From assembly GCA_026984045.1 (NCBI GenBank), contig JALSSV010000067.1, forward strand, positions 62,001 to 126,000: a stretch of 64,000 nt of DNA. Reading direction: 5' to 3'. This DNA comes from Chromatiales bacterium (GTDB lineage Bacteria; Pseudomonadota; Gammaproteobacteria; UBA6429; Thiohalophilaceae). Both the position numbers and the translations under genes were made by a program. Under the pieces are notes generated by a model. It was not told the origin of the DNA. It ran no database searches and worked only from the letters and a program-made list of their open reading frames with translations. This document shows, in pieces, positions 17,432 through 27,833 of the stretch (positions are counted from its first letter, which is position 1; each line of letters starts with the position of its first letter).

Positions 17432-18328
17432 TCAGGCACGCTGCACGGCGAGGGCGCGGATGGCACCCTGGTCGTCGGTGAAGCTCTCCACCTTGGCAAA
17501 ATCACGGTTGCCGGCGAGGCGGCGGGCCAGGATCTCGCCCTGGCCCAGTCCCACCTCGAAGGCCAGCCAGCCGCCGGGCTTGAGGTAACGGGGCGCTTCC
17601 TGGATCAGCCGCTGCAGGATGCTGATGCCGAAGGGACCGCCATCGAAGGCCAGCGAGGGTTCGTGTTCGGCGATCTCCGCTTCCATGGCGGAGACCTTGC
17701 CGCTGGAGATGTAGGGCGGATTGCAGGACAACAGATCCACACGACCAATAAAGTCCGGCGAATCGAAGGGGGCAAGAAGATCGCCTTCGTGGACGGTGAT
17801 CCGTTCCGCGTGACCGGTGAAGGCCACGTTGCGCTGCGCCAGGGAGACGGCCCGGGGGCACAGATCGGCCGCATGGATGCGGCTTTGAGTCGTGTGCTGC
17901 GCATAGACGATGGGCAGGTTGCCCGCGCCCGTGCAGACGTCGATGACCAGGGGCGCGTCCTGCGTCTTCTCGATCTGCTGCAACCCCTCGAGGACGCAGG
18001 CGGCGAGGATCTCGGTTTCCCGGCGCGGGATCAGCGCATCGGGGCCGGCCAGCATCTCGATGCCCATGAAGCGCTGGCGTTCGGTCAGGTGCGCCAGGGG
18101 CACGCCATCGATCCGTTTTTGCACCAGGGCCTCGAGGATCCGGTGCTGATCCTCGTCGAGTTCCGGGAGGGGTGTCTCCATGGCGGCCTCGGCCGACACC
18201 GGCGTGCCGCTGGCCGTGAGCCACAGGGCGCGCAGGGTCGATTCGGCCGTCTCTTCCGGCTTGTCCGACAGGAACCGCACCTCCTCCCCGAGCCGGTCGA
18301 TCCATGTCTCGGTCGTCGCCTCGTTCAT
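17432..18328 (-). CDS. HemK-family N5-glutamine/amide methyltransferase
   Basis: This 298-residue protein starts with the ATG at 18328, which overlaps the AMP ligase stop (ATGA). The SAM motif is VIDVCTGAGNLPIVYA near residue 128. The catalytic NPPY (LLSCNPPYISSGKV) is intact near residue 190. An N-terminal helical domain with RIDGVPLAHLTERQRFMGI and LIPRRETEIL is HemK-like. HemK/PrmC and PrmB methylate the side-chain amide of glutamine in release factors or ribosomal protein L3. This copy is the last gene of the asnB-ACP-ligase operon, which raises the possibility that it methylates an amide made there. Alternatively it is an ordinary PrmB/PrmC in unusual company. Confidence 0.85.
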   Translation of the reverse strand: MNEATTETWIDRLGEEVRFLSDKPEETAESTLRALWLTASGTPVSAEAAMETPLPELDEDQHRILEALVQKRIDGVPLAHLTERQRFMGIEMLAGPDALIPRRETEILAACVLEGLQQIEKTQDAPLVIDVCTGAGNLPIVYAQHTTQSRIHAADLCPRAVSLAQRNVAFTGHAERITVHEGDLLAPFDSPDFIGRVDLLSCNPPYISSGKVSAMEAEIAEHEPSLAFDGGPFGISILQRLIQEAPRYLKPGGWLAFEVGLGQGEILARRLAGNRDFAKVESFTDDQGAIRALAVQRA

Positions 18329-19920
18329 TCCCACCCCCTCTCGGCCTTGATCCGTTTCTTGTCGATCTTGCCGTTGGCCGATTTGGGCAAGGCCTCGACG
18401 ATGAACACCTGTTGCGGCACCATGAAATTCTCCAGATGCGCCAGACAGTGCTTGCGGATCCGGCGCTCGTCGAGCACGGCACCGTCCCGCGGCACCACCA
18501 GGGCCACCAGCGCCTGGCCGAGAATCGCGTCGGCCACCCCCAGCACGGCGGCTTCCTGCACGCCTTCCATGGCCTGCAGCACGTTCTCCACTTCGATGGG
18601 GCTGACCTTCTCGCCGCGGGTCTTGACGATGTCGTCGGTGCGGCCCACGAAATAGAGAAAGCCCTCCTCGTCCATGCGGAACAGATCGTGGGTGCACAGC
18701 ACCCGCTCGCCGGGCAGGTCGCCGGGTCTGAGCATCCTTGCCGACTGCTCGGGCTTGCGCCAGTAACCGAGCATGATGTGCGGGCCGCGCACGTGCAGGA
18801 TCCCCTCTTCGCCCGGGCCGGCCCGCTCGCCCGATTCCTTGACCAGGAAGACTTCGGTCCCCGGAATGGCCTTGCCCACGGAACCCGGCTTGGCTTCCAC
18901 CAGTTCCGGTTCCAGGTAGCTGACCCGTTTGCATTCGGTCAGGCCGTACATCTTGTAGATCAGCGCATTGGGGAACATCTCGCGCAGTTCCGGCAGCAGG
19001 GCCTCGGGCAGGGCCGCGGCGGTGTTGGTGATCCGGGTCACCGAGGGAAAATGCAGCGGCTGCTTGCGATGGCTGGCGGCCATCATGGCGAAGATGGTCG
19101 GCACGGCGGGAAACACCGTCACCGCCTCTTCGTGCATGCGCTGGTAGATCTTCGCCGGAAAGGTGAAGGAGCGCTCCACCACCAGGGTCGCGCCCAGTTT
19201 CACGCTCATCAGCAACTGGTAGAGACCGTAATCGAAGGCCAGCGGCAGCACCAGCATCAGGCGATCCCGTTCCGACAGGCGCAGGTATTCGATCAGGCTC
19301 CAGGCCGCGAACACCATGGACTGATGGGTCTGCATGACGCCCTTGGGATCACCGGTGCTGCCCGAGGTGTAGATCAGGGCCGCCAGATCGTTCGGTACCA
19401 CCTCCACCGGGGCCTGCAGCGGGGTCTCCGTGGCCAGCACTTCGTCGAAATCTCGCACCGGCATGGCCGATGGCGCCCGTTCAGGGCGTTGTCCCGAGAC
19501 GATCAGGGCCCGAAGCGAAGCCACGTCGGCCACCACGTCGGAAAACACCCCGGCCAGGTGCCAGTCGGTGAGCAGCACCTTCGCCTCGCTGTCGCTCAGC
19601 ACGTAGCGCAGCTTGTCGGCCTTGGTCTGGGGGTTGACCACCATGAACACCCCGCCGGCCAGCAGCACGGCATAAACAGAGACCACGCAGGGCCAGGTGT
19701 TGTCCATGTAGATGGCCACGCGGTCTCCCCGCTCGACCCCTTCGGCCTGCAGGCGGTTGGCGAGGATCTGCGCCGAAACCAGCAGCTCACGGTAGCGGTA
19801 GGGCCGGCCTTCGACGATCACCGCCACCTTGTCGGGGTGACGGGCCGCGGCGGCCAGCAGGCCTTCGCGCAGCAGGCGTTGCGGGCGGGTGACGAGGCTG
19901 GGCAGGGGCTGGCCGGACAT
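18325..19920 (-). CDS. AMP-forming acyl-CoA/acyl-ACP ligase
   Basis: This 531-residue ANL-superfamily enzyme has the P-loop-like LIYTSGSTGDPKGVMQTH near residue 190, MYGLTECKRVSYLEPEL, then DLFRMDEEGFLYFVGRTDDIVKTRGEKVSP (A8 hinge), and the catalytic lysine in LPKSANGKIDKKRI at the C-terminus. It activates a carboxylate as an adenylate and passes it to CoA or a carrier protein. The ACP gene ends upstream with only 2 bp between, so loading of that ACP is likely. It resembles the ligases found with exosortase-type polysaccharide loci, but no exosortase is present here. Confidence 0.88.
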   Translation of the reverse strand: MSGQPLPSLVTRPQRLLREGLLAAAARHPDKVAVIVEGRPYRYRELLVSAQILANRLQAEGVERGDRVAIYMDNTWPCVVSVYAVLLAGGVFMVVNPQTKADKLRYVLSDSEAKVLLTDWHLAGVFSDVVADVASLRALIVSGQRPERAPSAMPVRDFDEVLATETPLQAPVEVVPNDLAALIYTSGSTGDPKGVMQTHQSMVFAAWSLIEYLRLSERDRLMLVLPLAFDYGLYQLLMSVKLGATLVVERSFTFPAKIYQRMHEEAVTVFPAVPTIFAMMAASHRKQPLHFPSVTRITNTAAALPEALLPELREMFPNALIYKMYGLTECKRVSYLEPELVEAKPGSVGKAIPGTEVFLVKESGERAGPGEEGILHVRGPHIMLGYWRKPEQSARMLRPGDLPGERVLCTHDLFRMDEEGFLYFVGRTDDIVKTRGEKVSPIEVENVLQAMEGVQEAAVLGVADAILGQALVALVVPRDGAVLDERRIRKHCLAHLENFMVPQQVFIVEALPKSANGKIDKKRIKAERGWE

Positions 19921-19922
19921 GT

Positions 19923-20171
19923 TCAGGCCGCGGTCTTGCTGGCCACGAACTTGCCGATGTTGCGCACCGAATCCAGGTTCTCCGGCACGATCTCGTCGTC
20001 CATGACCTTGATGTCGAATTCCTCCTCGAGGAACAGGATCACTTCCATCACCCCGGTCGAATCGATGATCCCCTTGTCGAGGAAGGAGTCCTCCTCGCCG
20101 AGGGCGGTCGGATCATCCGTGAACAGAAAGTTCTCTAGTATGAAACTCTTGACGCGTTCTTCCACGTTCAT
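19923..20171 (-). CDS. Acyl/peptidyl carrier protein
   Basis: This 82-residue acidic protein has the phosphopantetheine attachment site SFLDKGIIDSTGVMEVILFL, with the modifiable Ser at about residue 38. The usual DSL is replaced by DST, as in many stand-alone carriers of ligase-linked systems. The four-helix ACP pattern ends with DSVRNIGKFVASK. Its start lies inside the 3' end of asnB (59-bp overlap), and the AMP ligase starts 2 bp after its stop. It is therefore a dedicated carrier, not the fatty-acid acpP. Confidence 0.9.
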   Translation of the reverse strand: MNVEERVKSFILENFLFTDDPTALGEEDSFLDKGIIDSTGVMEVILFLEEEFDIKVMDDEIVPENLDSVRNIGKFVASKTAA

Positions 20172-22128
20172 CTTTTTCCTTCCTTCTTGTCTCAGGTGTG
20201 GCATGAAAATGGTCCCGGAATCGCTCCACGAAATGATGGTGCCAGAGCTGGGTGGAGAGGATCCCGATGAAGGCCATGTTGTCCTTGTAGCCGCTGGCAC
20301 GGCCGCGCCGGGCCTTCTCCAGCAGGCGGCGGGCGCGGGCGGGGTCGAAATAGCCGTAGTCGCGCAGCGTGCCCTCGTCGAACATGGCCTCCACGTAGTC
20401 AGGCGTCCGGCCGCCGAAGAAGGCCGGAATGTCCGGCGCCCGGTAGGGCTGCTTGAAGCGGTCCACGATGGGGGCCGGCAGGGCGTCACGCAGGGCCTGC
20501 TTCAGCAGGTATTTCTCGTTGAGCACCTTCATCTTCAGGCGCGGATCCAGGCGCCCGGCGAATTCGATGACTTCGTGATCCAGGAAGGGGAAGCGGCCCT
20601 CCACCGAGTTGGCCATGAGCATGCGATCCCCCTGCGAGGAGAGCAGATAGCCGGACATGAGGGTGCGCGCTTCCACGTACTGGGTACGGTTGAAGGGATC
20701 CCAGCGCTCGATGCCCGCCGGCAGGATGGCCTGCAGGCCGTCCAGGGCCGTTTCGCGCAGGCGCCTGCGCACGTCTTCGGCCAGGAAGTGCTTGGCATGG
20801 GCGGTGGTGGCCATGCGCGGGATGTGGGCGAACCAGGGAGCGTCGGCCTGGTCGAGCCCCTGGCCGAAGAAGGCCTGCAGGTAGGCCTGGCCCTGGCGCT
20901 GGGTGAGATCGAGATAGGGATAGAGGCGCTGCAACAGGCGCGGGCGCCAGCCTGAATCGGGCTGGCGGGCCCAGAAGCGGCGCAGCTTGCCTTCCTTGAA
21001 GAGGTCGTAGCCGCCCAGGACCTCGTCGGACCCCTCGCCGGTGAGCACCACCTTGTAGCCGTTGTCGCGCACCAGGCCCGAGAGCAGCATCATGGGCACC
21101 GGGGCGGTGCGCAGGATGGGCTGCTCGCCGTGCCAGATGGCGCGGGGAAAGGCCTCGCCCACATCGGCATTGTCGATGTGCAGGAAACTGTGGCGGGCGC
21201 CCAGGTGTTCGATCATCAGGCGCTGGTAGTCGCCCTCGTCCAGTGCCTTTTCCTCGAAGCCGATGGAGAAGGTGCGCAGATCCGCGTCCAGATCGTGCAT
21301 CAGGGCTGTGAGCACGGAAGAATCGAGCCCGCCCGAGAGATAGGCCCCCACCGGCACGTCGGCGCGCAGGCGGAGGCGGGTGGCCTCGGTCAGGCGCTGG
21401 CGCAGCTCGGCGGCCAGATCTGCCTCGCTGCCTTGCAGATACTCGCCGGGCTCGGCAAAGGTCCATTCCCACCAGCGGCGCTGCGTGATGCGACCGTGCT
21501 CGAACACCAGCATCCCGCCGGGCGGCAGAGCCTGCACGCCTTCGAACACGCTGCGCTCGCCGAGCGGTGCCCAGAAGGTGAAGATCTGATCGAGGGCGGT
21601 GAGATCCAGGGCCGGCGCCGTGTCGAAGGCCGGCAGCAGCGCCTTGACCTCGGAGGCGAACAGCAGCCGGCCATCGCGCCAAGTCCAGAACAGGGGATGG
21701 ATGCCCGGCCGGTCGCGCACCAGCAGCAGGCGCCGGCGAGGCGCATCCCACAGGGCGATGGCGAACTGACCGTTGAGGCGGCGGGGAAAGTCGTCCCCCC
21801 ACTGCTCGTAGGCGTGGACGATGACCTCGGTATCGCTGTCGGTGGCGAAGCGGTGACCGGCGGCGCGCAGCGCCTCACGCAGCTCCACGTAGTTGAAGAT
21901 CTCGCCGTTGAAGACCACGCGGATGCAGCCGTCCTCGTTGGCGATGGGCTGGCGGCCGCCGGCCACGTCGATGATGGACAGGCGCGCATGCCCCAGCGCC
22001 ACCTGCGCATCGACGTGATGGCCGGCCTCGTCGGGGCCACGATGTGCCAGGCGCGCCACCATGCGCCGCAACAGTTCGGCGTCTTCTTGCGGATTGTTTA
22101 TCGGGCAAAAGCCCGCCAGACCACACAT
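20113..22128 (-). CDS. asnB: Glutamine-dependent asparagine synthase family amidotransferase
   Basis: This 671-residue protein begins MCGLAGF, so Cys2 becomes the glutaminase nucleophile. The class II glutaminase domain (about 1-210) has HRGPDEAGHH, NGEIFNY and SDTEVIVHAY. The synthase domain (about 230-620) has the ATP-pyrophosphatase loop AYLSGGLDSSVLTALM and TGEGSDEVLGGYDLF. The RDR-GxKPL motif is RDRPGIHPLF here, with His in place of Lys. It amidates a carboxylate, aspartate or an analogue, using glutamine. The last 19 codons overlap the ACP gene. The context (ACP, AMP ligase, HemK) points to a pathway-specific amidotransferase rather than plain asparagine supply. Confidence 0.87.
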   Translation of the reverse strand: MCGLAGFCPINNPQEDAELLRRMVARLAHRGPDEAGHHVDAQVALGHARLSIIDVAGGRQPIANEDGCIRVVFNGEIFNYVELREALRAAGHRFATDSDTEVIVHAYEQWGDDFPRRLNGQFAIALWDAPRRRLLLVRDRPGIHPLFWTWRDGRLLFASEVKALLPAFDTAPALDLTALDQIFTFWAPLGERSVFEGVQALPPGGMLVFEHGRITQRRWWEWTFAEPGEYLQGSEADLAAELRQRLTEATRLRLRADVPVGAYLSGGLDSSVLTALMHDLDADLRTFSIGFEEKALDEGDYQRLMIEHLGARHSFLHIDNADVGEAFPRAIWHGEQPILRTAPVPMMLLSGLVRDNGYKVVLTGEGSDEVLGGYDLFKEGKLRRFWARQPDSGWRPRLLQRLYPYLDLTQRQGQAYLQAFFGQGLDQADAPWFAHIPRMATTAHAKHFLAEDVRRRLRETALDGLQAILPAGIERWDPFNRTQYVEARTLMSGYLLSSQGDRMLMANSVEGRFPFLDHEVIEFAGRLDPRLKMKVLNEKYLLKQALRDALPAPIVDRFKQPYRAPDIPAFFGGRTPDYVEAMFDEGTLRDYGYFDPARARRLLEKARRGRASGYKDNMAFIGILSTQLWHHHFVERFRDHFHATPETRRKEKDERGRTRQEFHTRELSVHG

Positions 22129-22410
22129 GTCCCTGTTCCGGTATCTCTGAATCCGTCAGTCGGGGCAACGGATCACGTCGCACGAGTTCGATCGCGCGCC
22201 CTCATGTCTCAAGGGGGGTTTCCCCGACAAACGACGAAATGAATGCAGCCAGGCCACAGATACTTGTCTTGTGCCGACGCCGACTCCCTGTCTTCTTCAA
22301 CGAAACGTCCGTTTTTCCGCGTTGCTTCGTCGACAAGCCTACCCCATCGCCCCCGATCGCACACTACAGCATTGGTCAGAGGCACCGGCGAAACCCTGAC
22401 GAAAGGCATA

Positions 22411-22441
22411 AAAAAACCCCGCTGTCGCCAGCGGGGTTTTT
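22411..22441 (-). terminator. Intrinsic terminator of groESL (bidirectional shape)
   Basis: The hairpin CCCCGCTG / CAGCGGGG (22417-22424 with 22429-22436) has a TCGC loop, A6 on one side and T5 on the other. It lies 25 bp past the groEL stop on the minus strand and can also stop reading from the left. Confidence 0.9.
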
Positions 22442-22465
22442 GTGGTGCGCCAGAAACGGCCGGGC

Positions 22466-24139
<1,674 letters not shown>

Positions 24140-24145
24140 TTACGT

Positions 24146-24436
24146 TCAGTCTTCGATGACACCCATGATGTCTTCTTCGCGCATGACCAGGAGCTCCTCG
24201 CCATCCACCTTGACCTCGGTGCCGGCATACTTGCCGTACAGCACCTTGTCACCGACCTTGACGTCGAGGGGACGCAGCTCGCCGTTCTCCAGCAGCTTGC
24301 CGTTGCCCACGGCAATCACTTCGCCCTGGATCGGCTTCTCCGCGGCGGTGTCGGGGATGACGATGCCACCGGCGGTGGTGTGCTCTTCCTCCATGCGACG
24401 AACGATCACGCGATCATGCAAGGGACGGATCTTCAT
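24146..24436 (-). CDS. groS: Co-chaperonin GroES (10 kDa)
   Basis: This 96-residue protein begins [19 protein letters not shown]. The mobile loop region [15 protein letters not shown] is intact, and [16 protein letters not shown] and the [10 protein letters not shown] end are typical. It caps the GroEL chamber and is the first gene of the groESL operon. The start has AGGAGAAGCAAA upstream. Confidence 0.99.
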   Translation of the reverse strand: MKIRPLHDRVIVRRMEEEHTTAGGIVIPDTAAEKPIQGEVIAVGNGKLLENGELRPLDVKVGDKVLYGKYAGTEVKVDGEELLVMREEDIMGVIED

Positions 24437-24527
24437 GTTTTGCTTCTCCTGATTTGGACTCTTTCGGTTGCGTTCCTGTGGCTGGCCACCCTCCTGGAGG
24501 GGGCCGAATCGGGTTCGAGCGCCATTG

Positions 24528-24554
24528 TTAGCACTCGGGCTTGGTGAGTGCCAA
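24528..24554 (-). promoter_or_regulatory. CIRCE operator (HrcA-binding inverted repeat)
   Basis: The sequence is TTAGCACTC-N9-GAGTGCCAA, differing from the CIRCE consensus at one base. It lies about 90 bp upstream of groES. HrcA bound here represses groESL until heat or unfolded-protein stress titrates GroEL. Confidence 0.92.
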
Positions 24555-24581
24555 TGATAGCGGCGCTTTTCGCCCTGTCAA
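24554..24581 (-). promoter_or_regulatory. Sigma-70-type promoter of groESL
   Basis: On the minus strand the -35 is TTGACA (24576-24581), the spacer is 16 bp and the -10 is TATCAT (24554-24559). Transcription would begin inside the CIRCE element, so HrcA would block RNA polymerase directly. Confidence 0.82.
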
Positions 24582-24675
24582 GCTGCCGCAGTGAATGGGG
24601 AAAGTGGAGTTGGATTTCAAGGATGCCGCTGCCGGATCCGGAATCGATAATCACAAGACATTGTTTTATAAGGTA

Positions 24676-25134
24676 TTATTTTTTCTCTTCTCGGCCGACC
24701 ACCTCACCCTCGATGGTTCGCGGCCCGCTCTCGCGCGGGGCGTGCCCCGGCCCGCCAGGCGGAAAACCGGCGTTCAGCAGGCCCTTGCGGATCAGCCATT
24801 TCGCCATCTGCCGCCGCAGGGGCGGCAACAGGAGCAGAAAACCGAGGGCATCCGTGACGAAACCGGGGGTGAGCAGCAGGGCCCCGGCCAGCAGCAGCAA
24901 CAGGCCCTCCAACAGCTCGGCGGCCGGCAGGCGTCCCGCCTCCAGGCTGGCCTGGACCCGCTGCAGGGTGGTGAGCCCCTGGGCCCGCAGCAGGGCGGCG
25001 CCGAGCACGGCGGTGAAGACCACGAAGAACACGGTCCAGCCGGCACCAATCACCCTGCCGACCTGGATCAGGAACCAGATCTCGACCAGCGGCACGAGCA
25101 GGAACAGCAGGAACAGGTAACGGAACACGGGCAT
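24676..25134 (-). CDS. fxsA: FxsA family membrane protein
   Basis: This 152-residue protein has four hydrophobic segments: LFLLFLLVPLVEIWFLIQVG at the N-terminus, GAGWTVFFVVFTAVLGAALL, AAELLEGLLLLLAGALLLTPGFV and DALGFLLLLPPLR. A polar tail follows. This is the FxsA pattern, named for suppression of phage T7 exclusion when overproduced in E. coli. Its position just upstream of groES is the conserved gammaproteobacterial arrangement. It is divergent from cutA, 75 bp away. Confidence 0.92.
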   Translation of the reverse strand: MPVFRYLFLLFLLVPLVEIWFLIQVGRVIGAGWTVFFVVFTAVLGAALLRAQGLTTLQRVQASLEAGRLPAAELLEGLLLLLAGALLLTPGFVTDALGFLLLLPPLRRQMAKWLIRKGLLNAGFPPGGPGHAPRESGPRTIEGEVVGREEKK

Positions 25135-25209
25135 GGCAGGATGCAGTGGTGGGCGGGAATCCTGCCATTATACCTTTTCGCCTATCCCCCGGGCTGCTAT
25201 CTTTCCCGC

Positions 25210-25542
25210 ATGCCCGATCCCGCTGCCCAGCTCGTGCTCTCCACCTGCCCGGATCGGGATACGGCCGAGCGGCTGGCCCGAATGCTGGTGGGGCGTCGCC
25301 TGGCCGCCTGCGTCAACATCGTCCCCGGCCTGATTTCCGTGTACCGCTGGCAGGGCGCAGTCCAGCGCGACGACGAACACCTGCTGCTGATCAAGACCAA
25401 CAGCGAGCGGTATTCGGCCCTGGAGACGGCGTTGCGCACGGAACATCCCTATGAACTTCCGGAGATCGTCGCGGTCACGATCACCAATGGATCGACCGAC
25501 TATCTGCGCTGGATCACCACCGAACTGGAAGCGTCCCCATGA
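25210..25542 (+). CDS. cutA: CutA divalent-cation tolerance protein
   Basis: This 110-residue protein has STCPDRDTAERLARMLVGRRLAACVNIVPGLISVYRWQG and the C-terminal HPYELPEIVAVTITNGSTDYLRWI. These two blocks form the trimeric ferredoxin-like CutA fold. It is linked to copper and other divalent-metal tolerance, although the biochemical role is unclear. Its stop overlaps the dsbD start by 4 bp, the same cutA-dsbD order as in enterobacteria. Confidence 0.95.
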   Translation: MPDPAAQLVLSTCPDRDTAERLARMLVGRRLAACVNIVPGLISVYRWQGAVQRDDEHLLLIKTNSERYSALETALRTEHPYELPEIVAVTITNGSTDYLRWITTELEASP

Positions 25543-27833
25543 CCAAAACCACAAGCATAAGAAGGTTTCTGCTGTTCCTGCTTCTCTCCCTGCCGCTGCT
25601 GGCCCAGGCCAGCCACGGCAACGACGCGGAGTTGCTGCCCCCCGACGAGGCATTTCCCTTCACCGCACGGGTGGAGGGCGACACCCTGAAGCTGGAATGG
25701 AACACCCATGAAGGCTACTACCTCTACAGGGACAAGATCCGCCTTTCCACCAATACGCCCGGCGTGCGCATCGAACCGCCGGCCCTCCCCCCCGGGGAGG
25801 TGAAGAACGACGAGTTCTTCGGCCGCCTGGAGGTCTATCACCATCCGATCCGGGCCACGGCGAAAATCGTGCGCGAGGATCCCTCGGTGCAGGCCTTCAC
25901 CCTCACCGCCCGCTATCAGGGCTGCGCCGATGCCGGCGTCTGCTATCCCCCCATCACCAAGACCATCATGCTCAACCTGCCGGCCGCCGCCGGCAAGGCG
26001 GGCGCCGGGGCCCGGCTCGGCGCCCTGAACCGCGCCCTCGGCGCCGCGCCGGCCGTCGATGCCAATGAACCGCTGGATCCGGATCAGGCCTTCGTCTTCA
26101 CCCTCGAGGTGGCCGACGCCAATACGCTCAAGGCCCATTGGTCCATCGCGCCCGACTACTACCTGTATCGTGACAAGATCGCTTTCCGCAGCCTGGATCC
26201 CAAGGTCCGGATCAGTACCGTGAAACTGCCGCCGGGCCAGAAGAAGCAGGACGAATTCTTCGGCGAGATCGAGGTCTATCACGGCGAGGTGGACGTACCG
26301 GTGCCGCTGATCCGCAGCCGCGGCGAAGCGCAGGACGTGAGCATCGAAGTCCGCTACCAGGGTTGCGCCGAGAAGCTGGGGATCTGTTATCCCCCCATCA
26401 AGAAACAGTTCCTGCTCTCGTTGCCGGCCAGCGGCAAGACCGCGACCGTCCTGCCACCGGACGAAGCCGCTCCTCTGGCCCCGGAACACCCCATCGCGGT
26501 CAGTGAACAGGATCGCATCGCCCAGTCGCTGCAAGGCGGCAAGACCTGGCTGGTGATCCTCTCCTTCTTCGGTTTCGGCCTGCTGCTGGCCTTCACGCCC
26601 TGCGTGTTCCCCATGATTCCCATCCTCTCCAGCATCATCGTCGGCCAGGGCGAAGGCATCACCACCCGCCGGGCCTTCACCATGTCGCTGGTCTACGTGC
26701 TGGCCATGGCCCTCACCTACACCGCCGCCGGGGTGATCGCCGGCCTGGTGGGCGAGAACGTGCAGGCGGCCTTCCAGAATCCGTGGGTGCTGGGCGGCTT
26801 CGCCGCGGTGTTCGTGGCCCTGTCGCTGTCCATGTTCGGCTTCTACGATCTGCAGGTGCCGGCGGCCCTGCAGAGCAGGATCACCGAGGTGAGCAACAAG
26901 CAGAAGGGCGGCACCCTCACCGGCGTGGCCATCATGGGCTTCCTCTCGGCGCTCATCGTCGGCCCCTGCGTGGCCGCGCCGCTGGCCGGCGCGCTCATCT
27001 ACATCAGCCAGACCGGCGACGCGGTGCTCGGCGGCATCGCCCTGTTCGCCCTGAGCCTGGGCATGGGCGCGCCGCTCATCGCCATCGGCACCTCCGCCGG
27101 CAAGCTGCTGCCCAAGGCCGGCCCCTGGATGGATGCCATCAAGGCCGTGTTCGGCGTGCTGCTGCTGGCAGTGGCCATCTGGATGCTCGAGCGCATCCTG
27201 CCGGTGGCCGTGATCATGTTCCTGTGGGGCACCCTGCTCATCGTCTCGGCCGTGTACCTCAAGGCCCTGGATCCGGTGGATCCCCAGGGCAGCGGCTGGC
27301 AGAAACTGTGGAAGGGGGTGGGCGTGATCCTGCTGCTTCTCGGCAGCTTCGAGATGATCGGCGCCTTCGCCGGTGCCAGGGACTATCTGCGCCCGCTACA
27401 CGGCATCGGCGGTGGCGGGGCCATGATGGCCGGCCTGCCCGTCCAGCAACAGGAGCTGCGCTTCAAGCGCATCAAGAGTGTGGCCGATCTGGAACGGGAG
27501 CTGAAACAGGCCTCGGCCCAGGGCAAGCCGGTGATGCTCGACTTCTACGCCGACTGGTGCATCTACTGCAAGGACTTCGAGAAATACGTGTTCACCGATC
27601 CCCGGGTGATCGCGGCCCTGAAGGACGTGGTGCTGCTGCAGGCCGACGTGACCGACAACGACGAGGTGGACAAGGCCCTGCTCAAGCGGGTCAGGGTCAC
27701 CGCGCCGCCGGCCATCCTGTTCTTCGACGCCACGGGCCGCGAGCTGCGTGAATATCGCCTGGTGGGTTCCACGAGCGCCGACGACTTCCTGGCGCATCTG
27801 AACAAGGTGCTCCGGGCCGGACGCAAGCGATGA
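25539..27833 (+). CDS. dsbD: Thiol:disulfide interchange protein DsbD with two N-terminal alpha domains
   Basis: This 764-residue protein is much longer than the ~565 residues of E. coli DsbD. A signal peptide (residues 1-24) is followed by two tandem DsbD-alpha domains, about 28-150 and 178-300. Both have the YYLYRDKI and DEFFG-EVYH blocks and their own Cys pair (C129/C135 and C276/C283). The eight-TM beta domain (about 335-610) holds the redox cysteines in FTPCVFP (C355) and VGPCVAAP (C477). A C-terminal thioredoxin domain has DWCIYCKDF (C674, C677). It moves electrons from cytoplasmic thioredoxin to periplasmic acceptors. The duplication may feed two different partners, one perhaps the TlpA-like protein encoded next. 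Confidence 0.95.
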   Translation: MTKTTSIRRFLLFLLLSLPLLAQASHGNDAELLPPDEAFPFTARVEGDTLKLEWNTHEGYYLYRDKIRLSTNTPGVRIEPPALPPGEVKNDEFFGRLEVYHHPIRATAKIVREDPSVQAFTLTARYQGCADAGVCYPPITKTIMLNLPAAAGKAGAGARLGALNRALGAAPAVDANEPLDPDQAFVFTLEVADANTLKAHWSIAPDYYLYRDKIAFRSLDPKVRISTVKLPPGQKKQDEFFGEIEVYHGEVDVPVPLIRSRGEAQDVSIEVRYQGCAEKLGICYPPIKKQFLLSLPASGKTATVLPPDEAAPLAPEHPIAVSEQDRIAQSLQGGKTWLVILSFFGFGLLLAFTPCVFPMIPILSSIIVGQGEGITTRRAFTMSLVYVLAMALTYTAAGVIAGLVGENVQAAFQNPWVLGGFAAVFVALSLSMFGFYDLQVPAALQSRITEVSNKQKGGTLTGVAIMGFLSALIVGPCVAAPLAGALIYISQTGDAVLGGIALFALSLGMGAPLIAIGTSAGKLLPKAGPWMDAIKAVFGVLLLAVAIWMLERILPVAVIMFLWGTLLIVSAVYLKALDPVDPQGSGWQKLWKGVGVILLLLGSFEMIGAFAGARDYLRPLHGIGGGGAMMAGLPVQQQELRFKRIKSVADLERELKQASAQGKPVMLDFYADWCIYCKDFEKYVFTDPRVIAALKDVVLLQADVTDNDEVDKALLKRVRVTAPPAILFFDATGRELREYRLVGSTSADDFLAHLNKVLRAGRKR

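Noticed and set aside
18304-20955. An 883-codon plus-strand frame opposite the AMP ligase and asnB
   Set aside because: Antisense shadow of well-defined genes; no recognisable motifs.
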